Positions 1-13,400 of a DNA stretch of 64,000 nt are shown piece by piece. Position 1 is the stretch's first letter. Each line of letters opens with the position of its first letter. The notes under the pieces are model-generated. The model ran no database searches. It was not told where the DNA came from and saw only the letters and a program-made list of their open reading frames with translations. The stretch is from Helianthus annuus (Eukaryota; Streptophyta; Magnoliopsida; Asterales; Asteraceae), in assembly GCF_002127325.2 (NCBI RefSeq), contig NC_035449.2:83733657-83797656 (forward strand), read 5' to 3'. The translations under genes and the position numbers were made by a program.

Positions 1-2544
1 TTCAAACCTTCGTGACTCGTCAACTCGTTTCTCGTTTCGTATTAACAAACCACCAAAGGGTAAGTTAACAATCATCAGGTTCAGTCGTTACCTACATAAC
101 CCCCACACATAACCATGGGTGTAGTCTGATAACGGGATTTGTCAGATCCTATGGTACCATAACCTAATACTGGTCGGCTCGGCCAAAGCTAATGAATGTC
201 ATTCGTTATGTAATTACAACCAAGAGGTCTTGTTCACCTTATTGAAATCGTTATTAGTTTAGTATAAACCATCGTTTTTGAAATTATCGTTTAAACCTCG
301 AAATTCGTTTTGTACATATGAATCACCCCAAAACAATTGAAAACAGTAAAATAGGGGAACTATGTACTCACTTGGGATTGCTAATTAGTCTTGAGAATAA
401 GACCAATTTAAGCTCCAAGGGTCACGAAATCAACCGGCACCTAGTATAGTAACTATGTTAATAAATCGGCTCCTAAATCGGGAGATAGGATAGAATGAGG
501 TTCTATAAATCAAATGAGTAATTGAACTCATATGGTATGATTTCATAGTCCCAACATTCTGATTGGAAAGCCTACCTAAGTGCTTTTGACCCGTTTCGAC
601 CCATTACGGTAACATAAGTCACTATAATGTGTCGTTAGCGTAAAACTATGTTCGGATGGTTAACTATGTGCTATGCCAAGTCTTACATGCCCAATAATCC
701 CTAAACATGTTACTAAATCAGGTTATATGTCAAAATTATGTTCACATAGTCAAAATACGGATTTATGCTTCAAAAGGGCATTTTGGTCATTTCCTATGGG
801 CATACAAGCTAACAAGCATATGACTAACCAATCCTATGTGATCATAAGGTATAACCTCAGTGGTTATTACCTATGTAACCATGATCACTAAGTGTTCTTG
901 GTCGGATCCTAAAGATCGACCAAACGGGTCGGGTTCGGAAGTATAAGCGGTTGCTCAGACCGCTTACCTTACGACCCTAAACAAGCACAAACTAATAGTG
1001 TCGAGTTAAACATGTCAAAACATGTCTAACCTACTGATTTGGTATCAAAACAAAGTGTTTTGATACCCTAAAGTAGTTCCGAGGCAAAATGCGTGCTAAA
1101 ACGCATTTTAACCGAAACTTTGACTCGACACTATAACTAGCTAACGTGGTAATCAGCGGCTATAATCACGAAGGATTATAACTATCGTGATTACAATCAC
1201 GTTTCAAAGTTCAATTGAACTTTGACTTGACCAATTGATGGTCCAAACCGAAAGTCAAACTGTTGGCCAAACGTTTGACTTTCTGCACTACATAAGGAAA
1301 AAGCCAATAAAAAGCATGAAAGAAGACTTACAAAGGGTCCTAGCTATCTTTTCTACAAAGAATAAAGTTCCAAGCAGATTAGAAAGCTCCCAAATCAGAT
1401 AAGAGATGAGAAATGAGAGGAATGAGCAAAGAATTAAGGAGTTTGGCCAACTATTTATACTTGTTGGTGATCAACAAGATCATGACAAGTGGTTTGTTTA
1501 GCCATTAAGCAATGAATCACAACCATACAAATGTTAGGAGCAGGTGCAAAGCCTTGGAGAGGTGGTAACTTGGCTACCACACAAAGAAATTGCAAGATTG
1601 GCCCCTGAATTTACAAACTGATGCTGAAAACAAACTTTCTGCCCAGATGTGATCGTCGCGTAGCGCGACGGCATAGGCAGGAGGTGGTCGTGCTACGCTA
1701 CCATGTGTCAGATTCAGCAAAGTTTCAAAAATGACAGAAATGGTCCCTGCACGTGTTTAAGCTTGTTTTTGACGTTTTTAACCTCCGTTAACCTCATTTC
1801 AAGGCTCTAAAATGAAGTTAAAGTATAGGGGACTCAAAACATGCTCGAAAACATCTCGGATGTCGGTTCGTTTGGTCGTACGATCGCGTTGTTCGGTTAA
1901 TTACGACGGAACTCAAACGGACGCGTGTACGATCCAAAATGCGCGACGAATGGCGTTTTCGCATCCGAATCACTAAAATAAAAATATTTTAGTGTGTACA
2001 AAAAATTTTGGATGTCCAGATGTGTCCAGAACGTAAGATATGCGCGAAAATGCAAACTTACGTCGTTTTTGACACTTTTAGTCCCTGTAAGATCAAATAA
2101 GCATATTTTCGCACACCGAACCTATCAAAGCTTATTTCTAAGCCATGTTTAGGTTATATATGGTATGTTTAACTTATGATCAAGTTCCGGACTATTCGAC
2201 ATCATACGAATCGGTATAGTTTCACAGTTTGACACAAATAGTCCCTGCGATCGAACAAACTTGTTTTCGACACACCAAACCATCCAAAACTTATTTCTAA
2301 GTTATGTGAAGGTTATTTAAGGTATGTTAAGCCTATTTCACTATTCCGGAGTGTTTGTCGCGTTTAACTGATTGCATTCACGCACCAGTTTGCGTATAAC
2401 TTTCCAGAAAGCGATTTAAAGCTTGAAATCGAATCGGATCGAATTGTAAAATCATCAAACACATATAATAACACCAAAACACATTGGTTTATTGATAACT
2501 AACATTGTTTTGCATTGTTTATCGATTAAAGAGCACAGTTGTCA
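1..2544 (-). repeat. 3' LTR (partial) of the minus-strand gypsy element
   Basis: This matches 7029-9572 almost base for base. The first 835 bp of the LTR lie beyond the window edge. It ends TGTCA at 2544, directly next to the purine tract. It contains a GC-rich palindrome near 1651-1668 (core CGTCGCGTAGCGCGACG). Short ORFs inside it have no coding character beyond being duplicated with the LTR. Confidence 0.92.
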
Positions 2545-2560
2545 CAGTCTCCCCTACTTT
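2545..2560 (-). other. Polypurine tract (plus-strand primer) of the gypsy element
   Basis: On the minus strand the sequence reads AAAGTAGGGGAGACT just before the LTR start TGACAACTG. A purine run abutting the 3' LTR is the expected plus-strand priming site. A hairpin with arms AATTTCG/CGAAATT (about 2561-2586) sits immediately upstream in element orientation. Confidence 0.8.
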
Positions 2561-2587
2561 AGGAAATTTCGTCCCGAAATTTTAACT

Positions 2588-4165
2588 AGAGGAAACTTGT
2601 GAGAACAATTGCGGATATTTCGTCTTCATTTGGTCCTCACGTTCCTAAGTAAACTTTGGGCCACGTTTGGATACCCAACGAACTTTGACTAATTTAAATC
2701 CGTTTGTTCATCAACTGTTTGAATGTACAGTCCATTATCTCCACAGGTTTCTCGACAAAGTGTATCGTTTCATCGATTTGGATCTCGTCGAGAGGAATGT
2801 GAAGATCAGCGTCAGCTAAACATTTTCACAAATTGGACACGTGAAAAGTCGGATGAATATTTCCAAGCTCTGGAGGTAGCTCTAGTCGATAGGCAACCTT
2901 TCCAACTCTTTCAACAATCTTAAATGGTCCAACGTATCGTGGTGCAAGTTTTCCTTTCCTTCCAAATCTCACCACTCCCTTTCAAGGTGATACCTTGAGT
3001 AGGACATGGTCTCCGACTTGAAACTCTAAGGACTTGCGTCGTAAATTCACATAATTCTTTGACGGCTTCTAGCTGTCACAAGATTATCGCGAATTTTCTT
3101 GATTTTGTCTGTCGTTTCTAGAACAAGTTCAGGTCCAGTAAGCTGAACCTCACCGATCTCATTCCAACAAACAGGTGAACGACATTTTCGACCGTAAAGA
3201 GCTTCGAATGGTGCCATAATAATGCTAGCATGATAACTATTGTTGTAAGAGAACTCGATCAATGGCAGATGAGAATCCCAATTACCACCAAAGTCTATCA
3301 CGCAGGCTCTAAGCGTATCCTCCAAAGTTTGAATCGTCCTCTCGGATTGTCCATCTGTTTGGGGATGATAAGCAGTGCTTAGATTTAGTTGGGTTCCCAT
3401 AGCAGATTGTATGGTTCTAAAAAAAATGAGATGAAAATCGAGCATCACGATCGGAAATGATATCCAAAGGAACACCATGTCGTGATACAATCTCATCAAC
3501 ATAAATCTTTGCAAGTTTATCAGCAGATAGATCCTCGTGAATCGCAAACTTAGAGAAGTTCGTAATGAAACGACGATAAAAACCAGCGAGACCAAGAAAA
3601 GAACGAACTTCTGTGGGTGTCGTAGGTGTATTCCAATCCTTAATTGTTTCAATTTTGGATGAATACCCTGCTCGTTGACTATATGTCCCAAGAACTGAAC
3701 TTTTTTAAGCCAAAATTCACACTTGGAGAATTTAGCAAAAAGTTGTTCCTTCTTTAGGAGTTCGAGAGTCAAACGAAGGTGTTGCTCATGCTCGGCTCGA
3801 GACTTGAATAATTAAGAATGTCGTCATTGAACACAATGATGAACTTGTCTAAATAAGGTTTACAGACCCTATTCATTAAATCCATAAAGATAGCTGGAGC
3901 ATTTGTCAAACCCAAGGCATGAAAGTAAACTCATAGTGTCCATATCTCGTGCGGAATGCAGTTTTGGGAATATGTTCTTCGTATACACGAAGTTGATGAT
4001 ACCCAGAACGCAGGTCGATCTTGGAAAAATAGGTAGCACCTTGCAGCTGATCAAAGAGATCATCGATTCGAGGTAGGGACTATCGATTCTTGATGGTAAG
4101 CTTATCAAGCTCACGAAAATCGATACACATTCGAAAAGATCTTTTAAGGTTTTTAGGGAAGATCA
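2588..4165 (-). pseudogene. Gypsy pol remnant: RT fused directly to integrase core, then chromodomain
   Basis: Read on the minus strand, the remnant starts inside reverse transcriptase (MCIDFRELDKLT near 4120). It continues through the RT palm, where the catalytic box is FNDD instead of FIDD, to the [14 protein letters not shown] region (about 3700). At about 3540 the RT-connection motif NFSKFAI runs straight into the integrase segment [17 protein letters not shown], so RNase H and the integrase zinc-binding region are missing. The integrase core shows [20 protein letters not shown] (about 3340-3400), then the FHVSNL-type C-terminus and a decayed chromodomain (GPKFT..ERED.MKTKYPQLF, about 2600-2680). 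Several frameshifts and stops are present; two stops look like TGG to TGA and CGA to TGA. It cannot make a working polymerase. Confidence 0.85.
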
Positions 4166-4344
4166 CAAGTGATCATGGAAATGACAGAACCACAGGAGCA
4201 GTTTGTCTTTGTGTTGACATTACAAGGTTGCATCAAACACTCATACAATTGCAGTAGTTTAAAATAAAATCACAAATTTTATTTATATATCAACCGCATT
4301 GTCTTTAAATGTTAAAAGATATCAACCAAAAGAAATACAAAATA

Positions 4345-5528
4345 CTAATTGTTTATAGCTGCATCATCGATCGCCTCGTTGATGTTAAACACTCGTCCAC
4401 GAGCGGGATTCACATTCACGTTCGCGTTCGGATTTGGGTTATCATTCGCATTCGCGTTTACCAATCTCCGGCAATTGTTGCGGAAATGACCCATTTCTCG
4501 GCAATTGAAACACGAACCAGGTGGGAATCTTGCAGCATTCCCTTGAGTTTGTGCTGGAACCTGGGCAGCCTGATTTTGACCAAAACGACAAGTATTGGCC
4601 AAATGCCCAAGCCTACCACACGTAGCACACTGTTTACAGGCCTGTTGGGCAACATGGTGACCATTACATTGAGTGCAGTGAGGTGCAGTACCAGCATATG
4701 CTTTCTTTGTAGGAGGTTGAGTTGGTGGGTTCTGAGCAGCTTGATTGGTGACAACTTGCGCTTCCTTGACTTTTTCGAAGACTCACCCTGCTGCTTACCC
4801 TTACCCTTTTCCTTGTCAGAATCGGTTGACTTCTTTTCATCACCCTTGCGGGTGAGTTTACCCTTCCTGACTTGAGACTCAGTCAGGGTAGCAGAAAACT
4901 CGATCGCTTGACGAACGGTAGTAGGATTAACGCCAGTCAGAATGTCCTGAATGGAATCGGGTAAACCATCGATATACCTCTCGATTGCCTTATCCAGCGG
5001 GGTAACCATCGTGGGACACAACAAACTAAGCTCCTCAAATCGATCCGTATAAGCACGGTGTTCTCCCCCGACTTGTTTCAAATCGTCAAATTCTCGTTCC
5101 AACACTCGAATCTCGTGTCGAGGACAGAACTCTCTCATCATGAGAGCTCGGAGCTCTTCCCAAGTTTGTGCTAGTGCCACTTCGGCACCCCTATCACGCA
5201 TCACTCCGTTCCACCATGTAAGAGCTCGCTTCTCGAACACACTTGAAGCAAACTCAACTTTACGCGCATTCGGACACTGCACATGTCTGAATGTGCTCTC
5301 GATACTCTCAAACCATTGCAGAAGCGCGGTTGCTCCTTGTGACCCAGAAAACTTAAGCGGCTTCGCAGAATTGAAATTCTTGAAATTACACGGTGCATTG
5401 TTGTTGTTATTGTTGTATAACTCGTGGATTTGGGTCACGATGCCTGGAAGTACAGCAGCCATTTGCTGAGAGACAAGGGCTGCGACTTCCTCAGCAGTAA
5501 AAGTTTGAGCATCACGTCGAGGAGGCAT
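4345..5528 (-). pseudogene. Gypsy gag remnant with one frameshift
   Basis: The gag gene begins at the ATG ending at 5528 (MPPRRDAQTFTAEEVAAL). The capsid region is continuous, with the Tekay/del-type signatures ATALLQWFESIESTF and ALTWWNGVMRDRG, to about 4770. A frameshift there moves the reading into the next frame, where zinc-knuckle residues follow, ending in CFNCREMGHFRNNC (CX2CX4HX4C, about 4470-4510). The frame stops at 4345, after NINEAIDDAAINN, where protease should begin, so gag ends at a deletion junction. A single indel separates it from an intact capsid-nucleocapsid, which may explain how the element stayed packageable if helper enzymes were supplied. That last point is inference. 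Confidence 0.85.
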
Positions 5529-6171
5529 TGTCTAAAAAGGAAACATGGGAAACGAGTGAGGTCGACAATTGGGGAAACAAAAGAGGTATTGAAAACATCG
5601 ACAAAACACAAGGAAGGCGATCATTCGTTCGTTACCTCGAACAAACAAACGACACGCAGTGACAAATCAAAGTAAATGGGTCATAATAATGTATCACCGA
5701 AGACATGCTTGCCTATAAGTGAACACTCACCCCAAGAGTTTCCCAGGTAAGAGTGACTGGTCCGATAATGCGGATTTGTACGAACACTCTAGCCTTAGAC
5801 AGAAAACTCAGGGTACAGGCATTCACTCTTCCAGTTTGCACGTGTTCACATTATTTAGACCCAATCTTTGACGAGATTTAGAAAATTCAGAAGGCACTTA
5901 AGCCAAAATGGATCAAATCGGAAGGGTTCAAAACCATATAACAAAGGGTTCAAAACCTTATAATAGGAGGTTCAAAACCTAGTAATCAATCATCCAAGGA
6001 TAGATGATTAATTTTCGAAGCGGATTCGTTATTGTGTTCTCGTTGTGGTTATCACCTAAGGATAGGTGACGGTATTGTTTTAGAATCTAAGCACAAGTAA
6101 ACTTGTGTTGGGGTCCTAGAAAGTTATAGTCTAGGTCAAAGCATTGCTAATAACCTAATTCCCTATAACAA

Positions 6172-6186
6172 TTGGCTCTGATACCA
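6172..6186 (-). other. Primer-binding site, tRNA-iMet
   Basis: The minus strand reads TGGTATCAGAGCCAA, complementary to the 3' end of plant initiator methionine tRNA. It lies 7 bases inside the right LTR, marking that LTR as 5' and fixing the element on the minus strand. Confidence 0.93.
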
Positions 6187-6193
6187 ACTCTTC

Positions 6194-9100
6194 TGTCACA
6201 CCCCGGCCGCGTTAAAACAACAAACCGCGGCGGAAACGCCGGGGAGTGAGGCGACAGAATTATTGTTCCACAACCATGGTAGTTAAAAGTTTTGTTTTAT
6301 TGAAATATTATGCAATGTTCATTGTTGTTAAAACAAACAATCAAACTACATATTGTTTATAATTGTTTTTAAGTCACTAAGGCCTCGTCCAGATCCTAAG
6401 TGAACTCGCTTCCTAGCAATCAACATCAAGCAATACCACCTGAAACATATGTAAAAATAAAGTCAGCAAAGAAATGCTGGCGAGTACATAGGTTTTATGG
6501 GAGTATCGGATTCATGGCTCGTTTATATGTTGCAGTATCTCGTTAGACTACAAGAGTCAAAATACAAACCTCGTTTTGAAAAGTGTATTGCAACATAAAT
6601 AACCAACACAAATCTAACTGGTTATAGTTTATAAAATCTCGTAGCCATGACTCTTAACTCAAAAATATTTGTTTTAGTATAACAACTTGTAAACATCTCG
6701 TAAAAACTCGTTAATAAAACTCGTATGGTTTATATCGTTTCGAAAACCTCGTTGTGTGACATCGTTTCAAAATCGTTTCCCTAGTGAACTAAATAATGAC
6801 ACGCAATGTAACATGATAGAAGCACTTATATATAAGATGTACCAGCGGCGTATCTACCATGATTCTATCATACTACACCCGTCCCATTATCTAATCACTA
6901 CCCAAAACCAATCGTTTAATTCGTTTAACTCGTTTCAAATCGTGTATCTCGTTTCAAATCGTTTAACTCGTCCCAAAATCGTATTCTTTTAATAGTGAAA
7001 CTACTTTTTGGTCATCTCGTTAACAACATTCAAACCTTCGTGACTCGTCAACTCGTTTCTCGTTTCGTATTAACAAACCACCAAAGGGTAAGTTAACAAT
7101 CATCAGGTTCAGTCGTTACCTACATAACCCCCACACATAACCATGGGTGTAGTCTGATAACGGGATTTGTCAGATCCTATGGTACCATAACCTAATACTG
7201 GTCGGCTTGGCCAAAGCTAATGAATGTCATTCGTTATGTAATTACAACCAAGAGGTCTTGTTCACCTTATTGAAATCGTTATTAGTTTAGTATAAACCAT
7301 CGTTTTTGAAATTACCGTTTAAACCTCGAAATTCGTTTTGTACATATGAATCACCCCAAAACAATTGAAAACAATAAAATAGGGGAACTATGTACTCACT
7401 TGGGATTGCTAATTAGTCTTGAGAATAAGACCAATTTAAGCTCCAAGGGTCACGGAATCAACCGGCACCTAGTATAGTAACTATGTTAATAAATCGGCTC
7501 CTAAATCGGGAGATAGGATAGAATGAGGTTCTATAAATCAAATGAGTAATTGAACTCATATGGTATGATTTAATAGTCCCAACATTCTGATTGGAAAGCC
7601 TACCTAAGTGCTTTTGACCCGTTTCGACCCATTACGGTAACATAAGTCACTATAATGTGTCGTTAGCGTAAAACTATGTTCGGATGGTTAACTATGTGCT
7701 ATGCCAAGTCTTACATGCCCAATAATCCCTAAACATGTTACTAAATCAGGTTATATGTCAAAATTATGTTCACATAGTCAAAATACGGATTTATGCTTCA
7801 AAAGGGCATTTTGGTCATTTCCTATGGGCATACAAGCTAACAAGCATATGACTAACCAATCCTATGTGATCATAAGGTATAACCTCAGTGGTTATTACCT
7901 ATGTAACCATGATCACTAAGTGTGCTTGGTCGGATCCTAAAGATCGACCAAACGGGTCGGGTTCGGAAGTATAAGCGGTTGCTCAGACCGCTTACCTTAC
8001 GACCCTAAACAAGCACAAACTAATAGTGTCGAGTTAAACATGTCAAAACATGTCTAACCTACTGATTTGGTATCAAAACAAAGTGTTTTGATACCCTAAA
8101 GTAGTTCCGAGGCAAAATGCGTGCTAAAACGCATTTTGACCGAAACTTTGACTCGACACTATAACTAGCTAACGTGGTAATAAGCGGCTATAATCACGAA
8201 GGATTATAACTATCGTGATTACAATCACGTTTCAAAGTTCAATTGAACGTAGACTTGACCAATTGATGGTCAAAACCGAAAGTCAAACTGTTGGCCAAAC
8301 GTTTGACTTTCTGCACTACATAAGGAAAAAGCCAATAAAAAGCATGAAAGAAGACTTACAAAGGGTCCTAGCTATCTTTTCTACAAAGAATAAAGTTCCA
8401 AGCAGATTAGAAAGCTCCCAAATCAGATAAGAGATGAGAAATGAGAGGAATGAGCAAAGAATTAAGGAGTTTGGCCAACTATTTATACTTGTTGGTGATC
8501 AACAAGATCATGACAAGTGGTTTGTTTAGCCATTAAGCAATGAATCACAACCATACAAATGTTAGGAGCAGGTGCAAAGCCTTGGAGAGGTGGTAACTTG
8601 GCTACCACACAAAGAAATTGCAAGATTGGCCCCGGAATTTACAAACTGATGCTGAAAACAAACTTTCTGCCCTGATGTGATCGTCGCGTAGCGCGACGGC
8701 ATAGGCAGGAGGTGGTCGTGCTACGCTACCATGTGTCAGATTCAGCAAAGTTTCAAAAATGACAGAAATGGTCCCTGCACGTGTTTAAGCTTGTTTTTGA
8801 CGTTTTTAACCTCCGTTAACCTCATTTCAAGGCTCTAAAATGAAGTTAAAGTATAGGGGACTCAAAACATGGTTGAAAACATCTCGGATGTCGGTTCGTT
8901 TGGTCGTACGATCGCGTTGTTCGGTTAATTACGACGGAACTCAAACGGACGCGTGTACGATCCAAAATGCGCGACGAATGGCGTTTTCGCATCCGAATCA
9001 CTAAAATAAAAATATTTTAGTGTGTACAAAAAATTTTGGATGTCCAGATGTGTCCAGAACGTAAGATATGCGCGAAAATGCAAACTTACGTCGTTTTTGA

Positions 9101-9572
9101 CACTTTTAGTCCCTGTAAGATCAAATAAGCATATTTTCGCACACCGAACCTATCAAAGCTTATTTCTAAGCCATGTTTAGGTTATATATGGTATGTTTAA
9201 CTTATGATCAAGTTCCGGACTATTCGACATCATACGAATCGGTATAGTTTCACAGTTTGACACAAATAGTCCCTGCGATCGAACAAACTTGTTTTCGACA
9301 CACCAAACCATCCAAAACTTATTTCTAAGTTATGTGAAGGTTATTTAAGGTATGTTAAGCCTATTTCACTATTCCGGAGTGTTTGTCGCGTTTAACTGAT
9401 TGCATTCACGCACCAGTTTGCGTATAACTTTCCAGAAAGCGATTTAAAGCTTGAAATCGAATCGGATCGAATTGTAAAATCATCAAACACATATAATAAC
9501 ACCAAAACACATTGGTTTAGTGATAACTAACATTGTTTTGCATTGTTTATCGATTAAAGAGCACAGTTGTCA
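6194..9572 (-). repeat. 5' LTR (complete, 3379 bp) of the minus-strand gypsy element
   Basis: Plus-strand ends are TGTCACACCCC (6194) and GCACAGTTGTCA (9572). It is near-identical to 1-2544 over the shared part. The palindrome CGTCGCGTAGCGCGACG recurs at about 8679-8696. No protein-coding signal. Confidence 0.93.
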
Positions 9573-10479
9573 CGCCAATGATAATAAAATCTAAAATGAT
9601 GATGGTTATTAGCTAATTGGAGATATCCATGGGCCGGATGGTGTTGCCACTGTGATTATGAAGATTTTTCTATTTAAGATTGTAACAATGATTGTTGTTT
9701 GGGTCTTTAAGGCTATGATGATGACCTGGCAGTCATCTGAGCCTCCATCATGGTTTTGAGTCAACTGAATCAACCCAACACATGTGTGGGCCTAAACAAG
9801 ATACTGATTAACATGTGATAAGCGATCGGAAGAACTTCGTAAGAACTTTAGTGTTGTAAACGAACCCGAACGGTTGACTCAGTAGAACCTGTGTGGTTAA
9901 AAGTGAAGTGGTTAGTTTGATTAAGATCAGACCAACTGAATGAAGAACTTATCAAGAGCTGAAAATTGCTATGTGATACATGGACGTAACTTAAATGGTT
10001 TAAAGGTGAGTTTATCAGTGTGATTTAGGTCAAATTGAAATGATTAATTTGTGACGCATGGAAAGAGAAGCAAACTGCAATCAACAAAGATAAAAGGGAG
10101 GTGCAAATTCTTATATGGGGAAAGGTAATGATCTATGACATTGATGTGGCCCTAGAAGGGTTGATAGCTTTATAGTTGTATATCAGGTTAACCCATGTCA
10201 TGAGAAACTTTTTGTTAAAAATGATGTGATCATGTAATATTGTAATGACAAACTTGGCTGCAACTTGCAATTTGCAAATTTTTCTTTATCTGCTTCTCTG
10301 TTATAGTAACTGTTGTTCTACATGTCAATATGTCATATACTTGCTTAAAATGGAAGATGTACTTATTTGAGTTACTTATTATTTTGTTTTATATATCTAA
10401 TGATTGATTCAGTATTACCTACCTTTTTCGAAATGAGTGATCATCCTTTTGAGTTTGGTTACATTTTCAAAATTAAATG
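9573..10479. other. Intergenic stretch, no feature recognised
   Basis: AT-rich sequence between the gypsy element and the solo LTR. I see no ORF, terminal repeats or RNA-like structure I can support. Confidence 0.5.
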
Positions 10480-13400
10480 TATATTGTAAGATCCTATTCA
10501 CGATTTGACCCAAAACGACGCAGCGGAAAATGAACCGTAAAATTTCTTTCTTTTAACTACTCTAACATACTTAAGTACCGTTTAGGTCAATCCTTCTAAC
10601 ATAAATACACCATTCATCATTTATTTAATGTAACTATGTTAATAAATGATTACAAACAACTTGACCACTTTCCCGTACAATCCATGATCTTCAACTCGAT
10701 CCTTGTTCACATGTTCATCATGAATATCTGACTAACCTGCGGTCACCATATATAACCAACACGTTAGTACATGTAACATCATATATAATTTAATACATAT
10801 ACTTAAAAGGCTATATCACATTCTAACTACATAAGGTATTCCATTGAAACATCCTCTCAAATTTTATTTACTCGAGTCCGACATCAATTCCTCGAGAGTC
10901 CGGTTTTCCCATACTTGCACTCCATTTATTTCATTCTCAATAGTAACATGGTTAGGAGTACGTAATCTCAAACATATTGAAAACCCACATCTTCACATAT
11001 ACGTATACAAGTGATCTACAATCATTAGATTACAAAACGTGTATACACTTTCATATATCTAAGTACATTCATACATATCTCATTCATATGCACGTACATA
11101 CAAGTTCACACACACACGCTACAGTTCCATATCTACATACATACATACAAGTCACATTCACTTATTTGTAAGTTGAGCCTTATCTACAAACAAATCAACA
11201 CAAATCAATGCAATTACAAACAAACATAACCGACTAACTTCCAACAAACATGATGAACATTCAGCAACACAATGAACATTCCATTAACACGATGAGCTTT
11301 CAGCAACATAATGAACATTCCATTAACACGATGAGCATTCAGCAACATAATGAACATTCCATTAACACGATGAACATTCAGCAACATAATGAACATTCCA
11401 TTAACACGATGAACATTCAGCAACATAATGAACATTCCATTAACACGATGAACATTCAGCAACATAATGAACAACGATGAACATTCAGCAACATAATGTA
11501 CATTCCATTAACACGATGAACATTCAACAACATAAGGAAAATTCTATTAACACGATGAACATTCAGCAACATAATGAACATTCCATTAACACGATGAAAC
11601 TATCATCTTAATTTACATTAAGGATAGACGAAGTTCATATGAACTTACCTTGGTACTTACCTTTATCCATAAATTCTTACATGGTTCCCTATATACAACA
11701 TACCAAACTTCATTTGTAAATAAGAAGTGATTCCAGAAATCACTTACCTTAAGTGTCCGTATTCGCATCTGTTTCCTCGCCTCCTTTTGACCCGTTAGCC
11801 TTCCATGCTTCCATCCATCTTGACATGATCCCTATATTTTCATGTCATCGTATTCACATTCTTGTTAGCATATATGATTGTACATATTAATGATCATATC
11901 AAATTCATGTTTCACATTTGACTTTCATTAGTAAATTCTAACAAGCATAAGGCATATTTTCACAAGTCAATCTTTTAAAACTCATATAATTCATCAAGTC
12001 ATCACATATAACACATATGGATATAACACGCGTCATATGACTTTCTATAACATTACAATTGTGACAAAAAGTCTAATATTGCTACTTATGCACAGTTGAC
12101 TTTCAGAAAGTCAACGATTTATCATATGAACTTTTGATTTAACCTCATACATCCATGTCATTATAGTAGACTATACTAATGACACTATATAAATTTCATA
12201 CTCACGATGCAATAAGCATACAACCACATGATCATCTAGTTATACGCACACACTAAACATATTTAATTCCGTTCATTCTATTAACATAATTCTACAACTA
12301 ACACCATGACCTATGCTTAAGAACCCAACATCATTCTAACTTCATCCCGTTCTAATGATCTCATATGCTTCACATTTAACGTACTTTTACTTATCAATTT
12401 TGGTTAAGCAATTATTCAAAAATGTAGTAAACATTATACCACTCCAACATAGAGTACAATATTCTAATGCATACTTTTACCAAATAACATGGCCAACCAA
12501 ATCCTACATGAATTCCATCTAAAAATACATTTCTCATGTTTATTTACCATCAAATACATCATATCCCCATGTTATGCGATTTGATCCATTACTTGCATAC
12601 CATTTCATCTATTAATCTCACCTAGGCATTTCATAAAACACTTGGTGTACATACCACGATTTATGCATAATGTACAAGTGTTTCATGCTTTACTTCCTAC
12701 TTCATGCTTTCATTCATCAATTAACACAAAAACATCAACAAATTCATATCACATTCATATGTATCAAGCCATTTCATACAATCTCCTCATCCTAACTTCA
12801 CTTAGACATTTCATCATACACTTGGCATGCATACTAATATCTAAGCATAATGTACAAGTATTTTCATTTTGTGTCTTCCTAATTCTTTACTTTCAATCAT
12901 TATCAATACAAAATACAAAATACCAAACTAATTTCATACCAAGTTCAATCTAACTAGCAAGATGGTCACATACAACATAACATATCAAGAATCGAATGAA
13001 GATTGCACATGGGTGAAATACCCATGTCGTCATTTCCATCATCTATGGTGGGTTTCACCTCCAAACACCTAATTGATCAAAATCATGCATAACACATACT
13101 CCATACGAGGATTATAACACTTATTCATGTTTAATTTTTGCATCAATTCTTGGATTAACCATAACCCACAACATCAAACATCACCAAAACATAAAATTAA
13201 ACTTACTTAATGTGAAGAACACATGGATGATCAAGAATCCTTGTACATGCAATAGAATTTGTTGAATTCCCCTTTCTAATTTGATGATTCTTGTGAATTA
13301 GGGTTTCACCCTTTTTCTTCTGCTTAGTTCGATCCCCAGACAAACACACATAGTGTGTGTGTTTTAGGTTTTTATTTTTATTCTTTTAATTAATTCAAGT

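Larger units (their letters stand above)
1..9572 (-). mobile_element. Ty3/gypsy (Tekay-like) LTR retrotransposon, internally deleted, left end cut by window
   Basis: Two LTR copies in direct orientation (1-2544, partial, and 6194-9572, complete, 3379 bp) flank a 3.65-kb internal region. The primer-binding site next to the right LTR and the purine tract next to the left LTR show that the element reads on the minus strand. The LTRs differ by roughly 16 substitutions by hand count over 2544 aligned bases, with no length change (constant offset 7028), so the insertion is recent. In contrast, the internal region has lost protease, RNase H and the N-terminal part of integrase. The left TSD lies outside the window; the five bases after the right LTR are cgcca. 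Confidence 0.92.

Noticed and set aside
673..891. 72-aa ORF, repeated identically at 7701-7919
   Set aside because: Its exact duplication follows from lying in the two LTRs; no family resemblance and no other coding sign.
11214..11480. Overlapping ORFs of about 80 aa on both strands with repeated peptides
   Set aside because: They are produced by the 39-bp minisatellite, whose unit length is a multiple of three.
11252..11592. Possible CRISPR-like array
   Set aside because: Units are contiguous with no unique spacers, inside a plant LTR.
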